Assembly (NCBI RefSeq): GCF_010550245.1
Contig: NZ_JAAGLU010000016.1
Location: 62,001 to 126,000 of the forward strand
Length of the DNA stretch: 64,000 nt
Reading direction: 5' to 3'
Source: Streptomyces sp. SID12501
GTDB lineage: Bacteria > Actinomycetota > Actinomycetes > Streptomycetales > Streptomycetaceae
Positions 1 through 6,814 of this stretch are shown piece after piece. Position numbers and translations under genes: made by a program. Every line of letters starts with the position of its first letter. The first letter of the stretch is position 1. Below the pieces are notes generated by a model. It had not been told where the DNA came from, ran no database searches, and worked only from the letters and a program-made list of their open reading frames with translations.

Positions 1-304
1 GCTGCGCCGACGACAGGCCGCTCTTTCCGTCCGGGGGCGTGGCTCCGGACGCCGACGGCGAGGCGAAGGTGAGGAGACCGGGGTACGTCGAACCGGGCGA
101 CGGCACGGGTACCTTCGCCACGGGTACCGGGTCCGCGGTCTGCCGGTCCGTGACGATGATCGCGGTCACACAGGCGGCCACGACCGACAGGGCCAGGGTG
201 CCCGCCATCCAGAGCCGCCGCGTCCCGGGCACACGCGAGGTGTCCGGGGCCCAGCCGTTCTCCCACGGTTGATTTGGGATGAGCCGGGGCTTTTCTTCTG
301 TCAT
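1..304 (-). CDS. N-terminus of an unidentified single-pass membrane protein (cut by window edge)
   Basis: The reading frame opens with ATG at 304 on the minus strand, 6 bases after a GGAGGA-type ribosome binding site, and stays open to base 1, so only about 101 residues are visible. Residues 1-30 are polar and probably cytoplasmic (start MTEEKPRLIPNQPW); about residues 31-53 form one hydrophobic helix; the rest is a Pro/Ser/Thr-rich extracytoplasmic stretch (PVPVPSPGSTYPG). No enzymatic domain is visible, so the function cannot be named. It is divergent from the SMR pump gene at 517. Confidence 0.75.
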   Translation of the reverse strand, partial: MTEEKPRLIPNQPWENGWAPDTSRVPGTRRLWMAGTLALSVVAACVTAIIVTDRQTADPVPVAKVPVPSPGSTYPGLLTFASPSASGATPPDGKSGLSSAQ

Positions 305-477
305 GCGCTGTTCCTCCGGCGTCGCCTGTGGCGAACGTGTGAACGTGTGGTTGAAACAGTAATGGACGCGAGGCTAGGTGACGTCCAGTGCCGTGAGAAG
401 GGTTGTTTCCTCAATGAGACCGGGGGGTGAGGGAGTTGGTGGCGGGGTGCGGAGTGAGGGTGGATTTGGGCGGTTGC

Positions 478-517
478 TGTGTACGGCCGTACGTATCGAT
501 GCGTACACTCGTACACA
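478..517 (+). promoter_or_regulatory. Probable promoter/TetR operator overlapping the SMR gene start
   Basis: Seen: an imperfect palindrome at 489-506 (GTACG at one end, CGTAC at the other, two mismatched pairs) and an outer inverted pair TGTGTACG (478-485) / CGTACACA (510-517). A -10-like TACACT at 504-509 lies 7 bases before the ATG at 517 and no Shine-Dalgarno is present, suggesting a leaderless transcript. Inference: this is where the TetR protein encoded by the downstream overlapping gene binds. The rest of 305-477 shows only a short GAACGTGT direct repeat. Confidence 0.45.
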
Positions 518-837
518 TGGGATATGTGTTGCTGGTCGGAGCCATCGCCGCCGAAGTCGGCGCCACGACCGCCATGAAGTACAGCGACGGTTTCAGCAGG
601 TTGTGGCCCTCTGTGCTGACCGGACTGGGGTATGCCGTCGCGTTCGTGCTGCTCGCACAGACACTGAAGACCGTGTCCGTCGGTACGGCTTATGCGATCT
701 GGTCGGGGATCGGGACGGCGGCCGTCGCGACGATCGGGGCGGTGTTCCTCGGGGAGGGCATGAGTGTGACCAAGGTCGCGGGAATCGTCCTCATCATCGG
801 CGGGGTCGTCGTGCTGAACATGGGCGGTGCGCACTGA
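517..837 (+). CDS. Small multidrug resistance (SMR/EmrE family) transporter
   Basis: A 106-residue, almost entirely hydrophobic protein with four predicted transmembrane helices, the usual SMR length. Glu13 in the first helix (GAIAAEVGATTAMKY) corresponds to the essential membrane glutamate of EmrE, which exchanges protons for cationic drugs. Later segments TAYAIWSGIGTA and IVLIIGGVVVLNM match the family. ATG 517 is chosen because the SMR fold begins there; upstream in-frame starts (499, 427) add non-hydrophobic sequence. The stop overlaps the ATG of the TetR gene (TGATG), so the two are translationally coupled, typical of a pump with its repressor. EmrE-like or SugE-like specificity cannot be decided. 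Confidence 0.9.
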   Translation: MGYVLLVGAIAAEVGATTAMKYSDGFSRLWPSVLTGLGYAVAFVLLAQTLKTVSVGTAYAIWSGIGTAAVATIGAVFLGEGMSVTKVAGIVLIIGGVVVLNMGGAH

Positions 838-1376
838 TGGTGCGGCGGTACGACCCCGAGCGGCGCCAGCGGATCATCGACGCGGCGATCCGGGTGGTGG
901 GGGACAAGGGGATCGCCGGGCTGAGCCATCGGTCGGTGGCCGCGGAGGCGGATGTGCCGCTGGGTTCCACGACGTATCACTTCAGCACCCTCGACGAGCT
1001 TCTCGTCGCCGCGCTCCGGCAGGCGAACGAGGGGTTCGCGAAGGTGGTGGCCGCGCGGGGTGGGCTGCGGGACGACCGGGTCGATCTGGCGGGGGAGCTT
1101 GCCGGGTTGTTGGGGGAGTGGCTTTCGGGGGATCGGGCGGGGGTCGAGCTGGAGTGCGAGTTGTATCTGGCGGCGCTTCGGCGGCCGGCGTTGCGGCCTG
1201 TTGCCGCCGAGTGGGCGGAGGGGGTTGTGGAGTTGCTGGGTGGGCGGACGGACGCGGTTACCGCGCGGGCGCTGGTGGCGGTGATGGACGGGATCTGTCT
1301 GCAGGTGCTGCTTACCGGCGGTGCTTATGACGAGGGGTTCGCTCGGGAGGTGTTCGGGCGGGTACTGCGGGGGTGA
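837..1376 (+). CDS. TetR family transcriptional regulator
   Basis: A 179-residue protein with an N-terminal TetR helix-turn-helix (about residues 9-55; RIIDAAIRVVGDKGIAGLSH then the recognition segment VPLGSTTYHF) and a helical C-terminal ligand/dimer domain. The ATG shares one base with the SMR gene stop, so they form a two-gene operon. By the usual arrangement it would repress the pump operon by binding the inverted repeats before 517 and be released by a pump substrate. The domain is clear; the ligand is unknown. Confidence 0.9.
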   Translation: MVRRYDPERRQRIIDAAIRVVGDKGIAGLSHRSVAAEADVPLGSTTYHFSTLDELLVAALRQANEGFAKVVAARGGLRDDRVDLAGELAGLLGEWLSGDRAGVELECELYLAALRRPALRPVAAEWAEGVVELLGGRTDAVTARALVAVMDGICLQVLLTGGAYDEGFAREVFGRVLRG

Positions 1377-1390
1377 GGGGGAGTTTTCTC

Positions 1391-1418
1391 GCCCCCGCCG
1401 CCCCTACCCGTCCCATCC
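1391..1418 (+). repeat. Dispersed 28-bp intergenic repeat, family B, copy 1
   Basis: A 28-base C-rich block (begins GCCCCCGCCGCCCC, ends GTCCCATCC), preceded by a T-rich stretch, lies just after the TetR stop codon. An identical block is at 19571-19598. It matches a motif familiar from intergenic DNA of many Streptomyces; function unknown, possibly a post-gene hairpin partner. Confidence 0.7.
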
Positions 1419-1436
1419 CTCCCCCAGAGGGGGGAC

Positions 1437-1463
1437 CCCCAGACGGGCTGGATGCGTCTGGGG
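1437..1463 (+). terminator. Hairpin downstream of the SMR-TetR operon
   Basis: CCCCAGAC (1437-1444) pairs perfectly with GTCTGGGG (1456-1463) around an 11-base loop. No U-tract follows, as is usual for Streptomyces terminators. It lies between the tetR stop and dapD. Confidence 0.5.
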
Positions 1464-1550
1464 CGGGCTTGTCCTCGAACTCGGGTCAGCCCTGTGACCG
1501 GCCCTTGAGATCCGCTCCGTGCCGGTTCGCCCGGGTGGGGTGGCTCAAGT

Positions 1551-1556
1551 TAGGTT
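1551..1556 (+). promoter_or_regulatory. Candidate -10 element for leaderless dapD mRNA
   Basis: TAGGTT (TANNNT pattern) lies 6 bases before the dapD ATG at 1563, and no ribosome binding site is visible between it and the ATG. This spacing is what actinobacterial leaderless transcripts show. No convincing -35 hexamer was found, so this is an inference from spacing. Confidence 0.4.
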
Positions 1557-1562
1557 TTCTCT

Positions 1563-2552
1563 ATGACCGACACGACTGCTCCCCGCACCACCGGCGCCGT
1601 GGCCGCCGGGCTTGCCACCGTCGCCGCTGACGGCACCGTTCTCGACACCTGGTTCCCCGCCCCCGAACTGTCCGCCGAGCCCGGCCCCGCCGGTACCGAG
1701 CGGCTGTCCGTCGAGCGGGCCGTCGAGGCGCTCGGCGAGGGTGCGGCGAAAGCGATCGGTCCGGACGCGCGCCGGGGCGTCGAGGTGGTCGCGGTCCGTA
1801 CGGTCATCGCCTCCCTCGACGACAAGCCGCTCGACGCGCACGACGTCTACCTCCGCCTCCACCTGCTCTCGCACCGGCTTGTGCAGCCCCACGGGCAGTC
1901 CCTGGACGGCATGTTCGCCCACCTCGCCAATGTCGCCTGGACCTCGCTCGGCCCGGTCGCCGTGGACGACGTCGAGAAGGTGCGGCTCAACGCCCGCGCC
2001 GAGGGCCTGCACCTCCAGGTCACGTCCATCGACAAGTTCCCCCGTATGACCGACTACGTGGTCCCCAAGGGCGTCCGCGTCGCCGACGCCGACCGGGTGC
2101 GTCTCGGCGCGCACCTCGCCGAGGGCACGACCGTCATGCACGAGGGCTTCGTCAACTTCAACGCGGGCACGCTCGGTACGTCGATGGTCGAGGGCCGTAT
2201 CTCCGCGGGTGTCGTGGTCGGCGACGGTTCCGACATCGGTGGCGGTGCCTCGACGATGGGCACCCTGTCCGGTGGCGGCCAGGTCCGTATCACCATCGGC
2301 GAGCGCTGCCTGGTCGGCGCCGAGGCCGGCGTGGGGATCGCCCTCGGCGACGAGTGCGTGGTCGAGGCCGGGCTGTATGTCACCGCCGGCACCCTCGTCA
2401 CCATGCCCGACGGACAGATCGTCAAGGCCCGCGAACTCTCCGGCGCCTCCAATATCCTCTTCCGCCGCAACTCCGTCACGGGCAGGGTCGAGGCCCGCCC
2501 GAACAACGCGGTCTGGGGTGGCCTGAACGAGGTCCTGCACAGCCACAACTGA
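1563..2552 (+). CDS. dapD: 2,3,4,5-tetrahydropyridine-2,6-dicarboxylate N-succinyltransferase
   Basis: A 329-residue cytoplasmic enzyme that transfers a succinyl group from succinyl-CoA to tetrahydrodipicolinate in the succinylase branch of lysine and meso-diaminopimelate synthesis. The C-terminal half (about residues 180-290) is a left-handed beta-helix with hexapeptide-repeat character (MHEGFVNFNAGTLG, VVVGDGSDIGGGASTMGTLSGGG). The N-terminal region matches the long actinobacterial DapD type, and the C-terminus ELSGASNILFRRNSVTG is characteristic. The ATG is preceded by a -10-like element rather than a ribosome binding site. A dapA homologue follows in the opposite orientation, so both early diaminopimelate steps sit together. 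Confidence 0.95.
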   Translation: MTDTTAPRTTGAVAAGLATVAADGTVLDTWFPAPELSAEPGPAGTERLSVERAVEALGEGAAKAIGPDARRGVEVVAVRTVIASLDDKPLDAHDVYLRLHLLSHRLVQPHGQSLDGMFAHLANVAWTSLGPVAVDDVEKVRLNARAEGLHLQVTSIDKFPRMTDYVVPKGVRVADADRVRLGAHLAEGTTVMHEGFVNFNAGTLGTSMVEGRISAGVVVGDGSDIGGGASTMGTLSGGGQVRITIGERCLVGAEAGVGIALGDECVVEAGLYVTAGTLVTMPDGQIVKARELSGASNILFRRNSVTGRVEARPNNAVWGGLNEVLHSHN

Positions 2553-2571
2553 CGTACGCCGTGGTCTCCGT

Positions 2572-2594
2572 GTACCAGCGGTGGTCGCTGGTAC
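2572..2594 (+). terminator. Hairpin after dapD
   Basis: GTACCAGCG (2572-2580) and CGCTGGTAC (2586-2594) pair perfectly over 9 bp with a 5-base loop, 20 bases after the dapD stop. It lies between convergent dapD and dapA and could act in both directions. The rest of 2553-2724 holds only a short CCCAGTTC direct repeat. Confidence 0.65.
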
Positions 2595-2724
2595 CGGCAG
2601 GTCTCGGCGGGAGCGGTTCGGGGAGGGTCGTGGGTCGTATCGCATGCTGACGCGTCGGTACGGGTCCCGGCCCTCCTTCGGTTCCAGGTCCCAGTTCCCA
2701 GTTCCCCGGTCTTCGGCCGGGTGG

Positions 2725-3627
2725 TTACGCGCTCAACTCCTCGTAGGCCGCCAGTAGTTCGTCCGTTGTCTGCCGGTCGGCCGATCGCAGCGGTGCCCGC
2801 ACGGGGCCCGAGGGCAGGCCCAGCCCGCCGAGCAGGGCCTTGGCCGTGACCGCGCCCGGCAGTCCGGATGCCATCATCAACTCGGTGAGCGGAAAGGCCC
2901 GTTGCTGGAGGCGGGCGGCCTCGGTGGTGTCGCCCGCGTCGAACGTGTCGATGACGGAACGGACATGACGGGGGATCACATTGGCCACGGTGCTGATGTA
3001 TCCGGCGCCGCCCAGCGCGTACAGCGCCAGCACGTATTCGTCGCAGCCCGTGTAGAACGCCAGGTCGGTCCGGAGCAGGACCTTCTGAGTGGCCATCAGG
3101 TCGTACGCACAGTCCTTCACGGCGACGATGCCCGGGTGGGCGGCGAGGCGGATCATGGTTTCCGGCTCGATGCGGACACCGGTGCGGCCCGGGATGTCGT
3201 ACAGCGCGAGGGGCAGGGCGGAGGCATCCGCCAGCTCGCGGAAGTGGGCCTCGATCGCGTCCTGCGGGGGGCGGCTGTAGTAGGGGGCGACCGCCAACAG
3301 GGCGTCGGCGCCCGCCTTTTCGGCCGCCCGCACCAGTGCGACGGAGTGTGAGGTGTCCGCGGTGCCGACGCCCGCCACGATCGACGCCCGTGCACCGACC
3401 GCCTCCCGCACCGCCCGTACCAGTGCCGACTTCTCCGCGTCCGTCGTGGTCGGGGACTCGCCCGTCGTACCGGACAGGACGAGGCCGTCGCAGCCCCCGG
3501 CCACCAGCCGGTCGGCGAGCCGCTGGGCACCGTCGAGGTCCAGGGCTCCCTCGGCGGTGAAGGGGGTGACCATCGCGCAGAGGGCGCGGCCGAAGGGGGG
3601 AGGAGGTGGCGCCGTCGGTGTTGTCAT
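2725..3627 (-). CDS. dapA: 4-hydroxy-tetrahydrodipicolinate synthase (DapA-type)
   Basis: A 300-residue (beta/alpha)8 aldolase of the DHDPS family, condensing pyruvate with aspartate semialdehyde, the first committed step to diaminopimelate and lysine. Motifs include VLSGTTGESPTT (substrate-binding TT pair), LYDIPGRTGV (arginine that binds the substrate carboxylate in true DapA) and IVAVKDCAYDL (Schiff-base lysine). The retained PGRT arginine separates it from the sugar-acid lyase at 25838. ATG 3627 fits homologue length; a GTG at 3663 would add 12 residues without a clear domain. Streptomyces often has more than one dapA, so this may be one paralogue. Confidence 0.85.
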   Translation of the reverse strand: MTTPTAPPPPPFGRALCAMVTPFTAEGALDLDGAQRLADRLVAGGCDGLVLSGTTGESPTTTDAEKSALVRAVREAVGARASIVAGVGTADTSHSVALVRAAEKAGADALLAVAPYYSRPPQDAIEAHFRELADASALPLALYDIPGRTGVRIEPETMIRLAAHPGIVAVKDCAYDLMATQKVLLRTDLAFYTGCDEYVLALYALGGAGYISTVANVIPRHVRSVIDTFDAGDTTEAARLQQRAFPLTELMMASGLPGAVTAKALLGGLGLPSGPVRAPLRSADRQTTDELLAAYEELSA

Positions 3628-3791
3628 GCGACCAGTCTCGGCAGGACATTCGTGAAGCTCCACTTAATTCTTGTACCTGATATCGGTAAGTGATGCTTCA
3701 TGCACGAGGGTTGGGAAGCGGGAGGTACCGGTGCCGACTCGGTTGCCCTGTGCGTCACCGTGGCCGGGACGAAAGAGGTTCCGGTCGTCCG

Positions 3792-4414
3792 ATGAAGGTG
3801 CGGTTCCCTGAGGAACGTCCGGCTGAGCCGCTGATCGGACACGAGATCGCTCAGCAGGTGCTGTCCCGGGACGGCGTCCGGGCCGGGTTCACCGGGGTGT
3901 CGGTGGGCGGTGCGCTGCCGTACGGAGTTTTCGACGACGCTTCTTGTGTCCACGGCCTGCGGCACCGTGTACCGCACCGTCGCTGCGACTGCGGTTTCCA
4001 CCGCGCGTACGACCGGGCGACAGTCGGAGGGCTGCTGCGCACCGCCGAGCACCGGGCCGCCGTCCTGTCCCACGTCACAGTCCTCGGTGCCTGCATCCGC
4101 TTCGAACCCGGCTTCCGGTACGCCCGTCAGTGGGTGCGCGTCGCGACAGCAGGGCCCTGCGCCTGCGGCGCTGTGCGCGTGGGCGTACGGTCATGTCGCT
4201 CGCGGGGTTCGCGCGGCCGGCCGGGGGCGGGCTGCGGGTCGTGGCGGGGAATGACGGCGCCGTTGCGGTTTCTGACCCACCGGGCGCGGTCGAGGGATCG
4301 CGGGCGCCCGAACTCGTCGCCGAGGCCGCGCTGTTGCAGGCCCGGCTCGACTGGTTCCAGGGGCAGTTGGCGCGACTGGATGATCGGGGACCGGACAACG
4401 GGCCCGAGTGGTAG
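3792..4414 (+). pseudogene. Conserved Streptomyces hypothetical gene, apparently frameshifted or internally deleted
   Basis: From ATG 3792 one frame encodes a plausible protein (start MKVRFPEERPAEPLIGHEIA; later GVSVGGALPYGVFDDASCVH and a Cys/His-rich HRVPHRRCDCGFH) up to about base 4190, where coding character stops. It resumes in another frame (LAGFARPAGGGLRVV ... EAALLQARLDWFQGQLARLD) to a stop at 4414. From memory, related proteins carry both parts in one frame with more sequence, including a Cys-rich segment, between them. So either an internal deletion changed the frame or there is a sequence error. Function is unknown; the cysteines suggest metal binding. Confidence 0.55.
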
Positions 4415-4506
4415 GCGAGTTGGTCTCCAGCAGGGCTTGACCTCAACCCCGGTCGAGGTCGGAGGGTGGTCGGCGTACCCATCGATGCCGATCAACGGAG
4501 GCCGCC

Positions 4507-5214
4507 ATGGCCCGTCGTACCGACACGCACCCCGAGCTCACCCGCCCGGACGTCGAAGCACCCTTCTTCAGCACCTGGCGGGTCGGCACACCCGAGCGGC
4601 AGCGGGAGGCGGTCGACGCCATCGCCGCGACCTGGGAGCGCCAGGCCTGGCCGGTGGGAGGAGGGCTCGGCTACTTCGTCTACGCCGGGCATGACGGGAC
4701 CACTCTGCTCCATTACTCCCAGTGGGTCCGCGAGCAGGACTACGAGGCGTTTCTCAAGACGCAGCGGCAGGCGCGCGTCGACGAGATCGACACCGCCGTA
4801 GCGGGAATCGAGCGGGTCGCCCTCGACCGGTACCGGCGGTACCGCAGCCATGAGCGGGCCGCCGGGGACGTGCGCGTTCCCGGGCTCGTCGTGACCGTCC
4901 GCATCGACTTCGAGGAGGGTGCCGCGGAGCGGCGGCGCGAGTGGGTCGACCTGGTCCTCGGCGCCCTCGCCGAGTCGGCGGAGAGCGACCGTGGGCTCAT
5001 CTCCGCCCACTTCCATCTCAGCCAGGACGGCACCCACGTCCTGAACTACGCCGAGTGGGAGAGCCCGGAGTCCTACGAGGCGGCCATCGCCGACCCGGGG
5101 GAGGACGCCGGGGCGGCGGTCGGGGCGGAGTGGGAGCGCGTGCGGACCTATCCCGCGGTGAAGTCGGTGACCGGCAGCCGGTACTCGTACGTCCTCGGGC
5201 TCGTCCCTGAGTGA
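4507..5214 (+). CDS. Antibiotic biosynthesis monooxygenase (ABM) family protein, two tandem domains
   Basis: A 235-residue protein with two dimeric alpha/beta-barrel ABM-like domains: residues 18-105 (FFSTWRVGTPERQREAVDAI ... YSQWVREQDYEAF) and 125-225 (VTVRIDFEEGAAERRREWVD ... NYAEWESPESYEAAI). The repeated pattern of an aromatic near a Trp-containing strand followed by SPESYEA-like sequence is typical. Family members range from quinone-forming monooxygenases to haem-handling proteins; the substrate is not predictable. The ATG has a GGAGG-like site 5 bases upstream. It may be transcribed alone. Confidence 0.8.
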   Translation: MARRTDTHPELTRPDVEAPFFSTWRVGTPERQREAVDAIAATWERQAWPVGGGLGYFVYAGHDGTTLLHYSQWVREQDYEAFLKTQRQARVDEIDTAVAGIERVALDRYRRYRSHERAAGDVRVPGLVVTVRIDFEEGAAERRREWVDLVLGALAESAESDRGLISAHFHLSQDGTHVLNYAEWESPESYEAAIADPGEDAGAAVGAEWERVRTYPAVKSVTGSRYSYVLGLVPE

Positions 5215-5236
5215 TCCGGCCCGAGTGATCCGGCCC
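5209..5236 (+). repeat. 14-bp perfect tandem duplication at the ABM gene stop codon
   Basis: GAGTGATCCGGCCC occurs at 5209-5222 and immediately again at 5223-5236. The first unit contains the ABM gene TGA, so this looks like replication slippage that duplicated the stop region. No function is suggested. Confidence 0.8.
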
Positions 5237-5264
5237 GGATGATCTGGTCGGCCTCTCCGGAGTT

Positions 5265-5308
5265 TCACCGAAGACTTTTCTGCCCTGGACAAAAAAAGTG
5301 TTCGGTGA
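5265..5308 (+). promoter_or_regulatory. 15-bp inverted repeat upstream of the ArsR-like regulator gene (candidate operator)
   Basis: TCACCGAAGACTTTT at 5265-5279 and AAAAGTGTTCGGTGA at 5294-5308 are inverted copies with one mismatch in 15, separated by 14 bases. The right arm ends 12 bases before the start codon at 5321. A-rich DNA in the loop may be part of the promoter. Dyads of this size close to an ArsR-type gene usually bind the regulator itself; a hairpin in the leader is the alternative. Confidence 0.6.
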
Positions 5309-5320
5309 GACGGTGGGGCC

Positions 5321-6019
5321 ATGCTGGACGTCACCGTGATCGAGGACCCGGCGGCCGCCGCCGTCTCGCTGGACCCCATAAGGGGCCGGCTGCTCGCCGA
5401 GCTGGCCGCCGGGCCCGCGTCGGCCGCCATGCTGGCCGGCAAGGTCGGACTGCCCCGGCAGAAGGTGAACTACCACCTCAAGGCGCTGGAGCGGCACGGC
5501 CTGGTCGAGCTGGCCGGGGAGCGCCGCAAGGGGAATGTCACCGAGCGGCTGATGCGGGCGACCGCGGCGTCGTACGTCATCTCGCCGCTCGCCCTGGCCG
5601 CCGTACAGCCTGATCCTGACCGTTTTCGGGACCAGCTCTCCGCGCACTGGCTGCTGGCGGTCGGGGCGCGGCTGGTGCGGGACGTCGGCACGCTGATCAC
5701 CGGCGCCGCCCGGGCCCGTAAGCGGCTCGCGACCTATGCGCTCGACGGCGAGGTGCGGTTCGCCTCCGCCGGCGACCGGGCCGCGTTCATCGAGGAGTTG
5801 ACGGCGGGTGTCAGCGCGTTGCTGCGCAAGTACGACTCGCCCGGTGTCGAGGGCGGGCGCGATCACCGCATCGTCGTGGCCGTGCACCCGACGGTCAAAT
5901 CCCAGCCCGGCGAACCGACTTCGAGCGCGGCGAGTACTGAAGGCATCACAAGCACCCCAGACATCACCGGCACCCCAGACGCCACCGGCACCACGGGCAC
6001 TACGGAAATCCAGGAGTGA
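5321..6019 (+). CDS. ArsR-like winged-helix transcriptional regulator
   Basis: A 232-residue protein with an HTH_20/ArsR-type winged helix at residues 18-85 (GRLLAELAAGPASAAMLAGK, PRQKVNYHLKALERHGLVEL, then an ERRKGNVTERLM wing). The middle (95-195) is an effector-like region. The tail, from about residue 200, is low-complexity Thr/Pro/Gly with an imperfect TGTPDATGT-type repeat. It runs into the SRPBCC gene: its stop overlaps that gene's ribosome binding site, so the two form an operon, an arrangement often seen for ArsR/AHSA1 pairs. Probably autoregulated through the dyad at 5265-5308. The ligand is unknown. Confidence 0.85.
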   Translation: MLDVTVIEDPAAAAVSLDPIRGRLLAELAAGPASAAMLAGKVGLPRQKVNYHLKALERHGLVELAGERRKGNVTERLMRATAASYVISPLALAAVQPDPDRFRDQLSAHWLLAVGARLVRDVGTLITGAARARKRLATYALDGEVRFASAGDRAAFIEELTAGVSALLRKYDSPGVEGGRDHRIVVAVHPTVKSQPGEPTSSAASTEGITSTPDITGTPDATGTTGTTEIQE

Positions 6020-6024
6020 GCGCC

Positions 6025-6771
6025 ATGTCCAAGGAAGTTTCCAGGGAATTCGAGATCGCGCGTGAGTTCGAGGTCGACGCCAGCCCGGAGGAGGTGTGGG
6101 AGGCGATCACCACCGGGACCGGAGGGTATCTGTGGCCGATGGAGCCGCCGGAGCCGCGGGTCGGCGGCAAGGGGCCCTTCGGATCCAAGGTCATCGCCTG
6201 GGATCCGCCGCACCGGTACACCAACCGCGTCGAGGACGTCGAGGGCATCTCCGAGCAGACCCTCAACCAGCTCGACTACACCGTCGAACCGCGCGACGAG
6301 GGTCGCCGGGCCTGGGTGCGTTACGTGCACAGCGGCATCTTCGTCGACGACTGGGACAACCAGTACGACGGCGCCGCCCGGCACACCGACTTCTATCTGC
6401 ACACCCTGCGCGAGTACCTGACCCATTTCGCGCCCCGGCCGGTCGCGTTCGCCACCTTCGACGGACCCGAGGCGTCCAAGGCCGCAGACGCCCTCGCCGC
6501 CGTCGGGCGGGCGCTCGGGGTCGGGGAGGACGTGGCCGTAGGGACGCGCGTGACGGTCCGTGGGCCCGACGAGTTCGAGGCCGTGGTCGACTTCAGCGAC
6601 CCGTACTTCATCGGGCTGCGCACGGACCGGGGCCTCACCCGCTTCTTCGGGCGGAACCACTGGGGCTACCCGGTGGGGGTCTCCCTGCACGACTTCACGC
6701 CGGATGCCGACATCAAGGAGTGCGAGACCGCCTGGCAGGACTGGCTGAACGGTGTGTTCAGCCAGTCCTGA
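6025..6771 (+). CDS. SRPBCC (AHSA1-like) domain protein
   Basis: A 248-residue protein whose first 150 residues form a START-like hydrophobic-ligand fold (FEVDASPEEVWEAITTGTGG, FGSKVIAWDPPHRYTNRVED, HTDFYLHTLREYLTHF). The C-terminal third (VAVGTRVTVRGPDEFEAVVD ... LHDFTPDADIKECETAWQDW) is less typical. ATG 6025 is preferred to the GTG at 6016 because AGGAG at 6012-6016 is then 8 bases upstream, whereas the GTG overlaps that site. Co-transcribed with the ArsR-like regulator. No catalytic function can be read from the sequence; ligand binding or a chaperone-like role is typical of the fold. Confidence 0.8.
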   Translation: MSKEVSREFEIAREFEVDASPEEVWEAITTGTGGYLWPMEPPEPRVGGKGPFGSKVIAWDPPHRYTNRVEDVEGISEQTLNQLDYTVEPRDEGRRAWVRYVHSGIFVDDWDNQYDGAARHTDFYLHTLREYLTHFAPRPVAFATFDGPEASKAADALAAVGRALGVGEDVAVGTRVTVRGPDEFEAVVDFSDPYFIGLRTDRGLTRFFGRNHWGYPVGVSLHDFTPDADIKECETAWQDWLNGVFSQS

Positions 6772-6814
6772 GCGGCCGTGTACGACTACCGGGACTACCG
6801 GGACCAGTCGGTGG

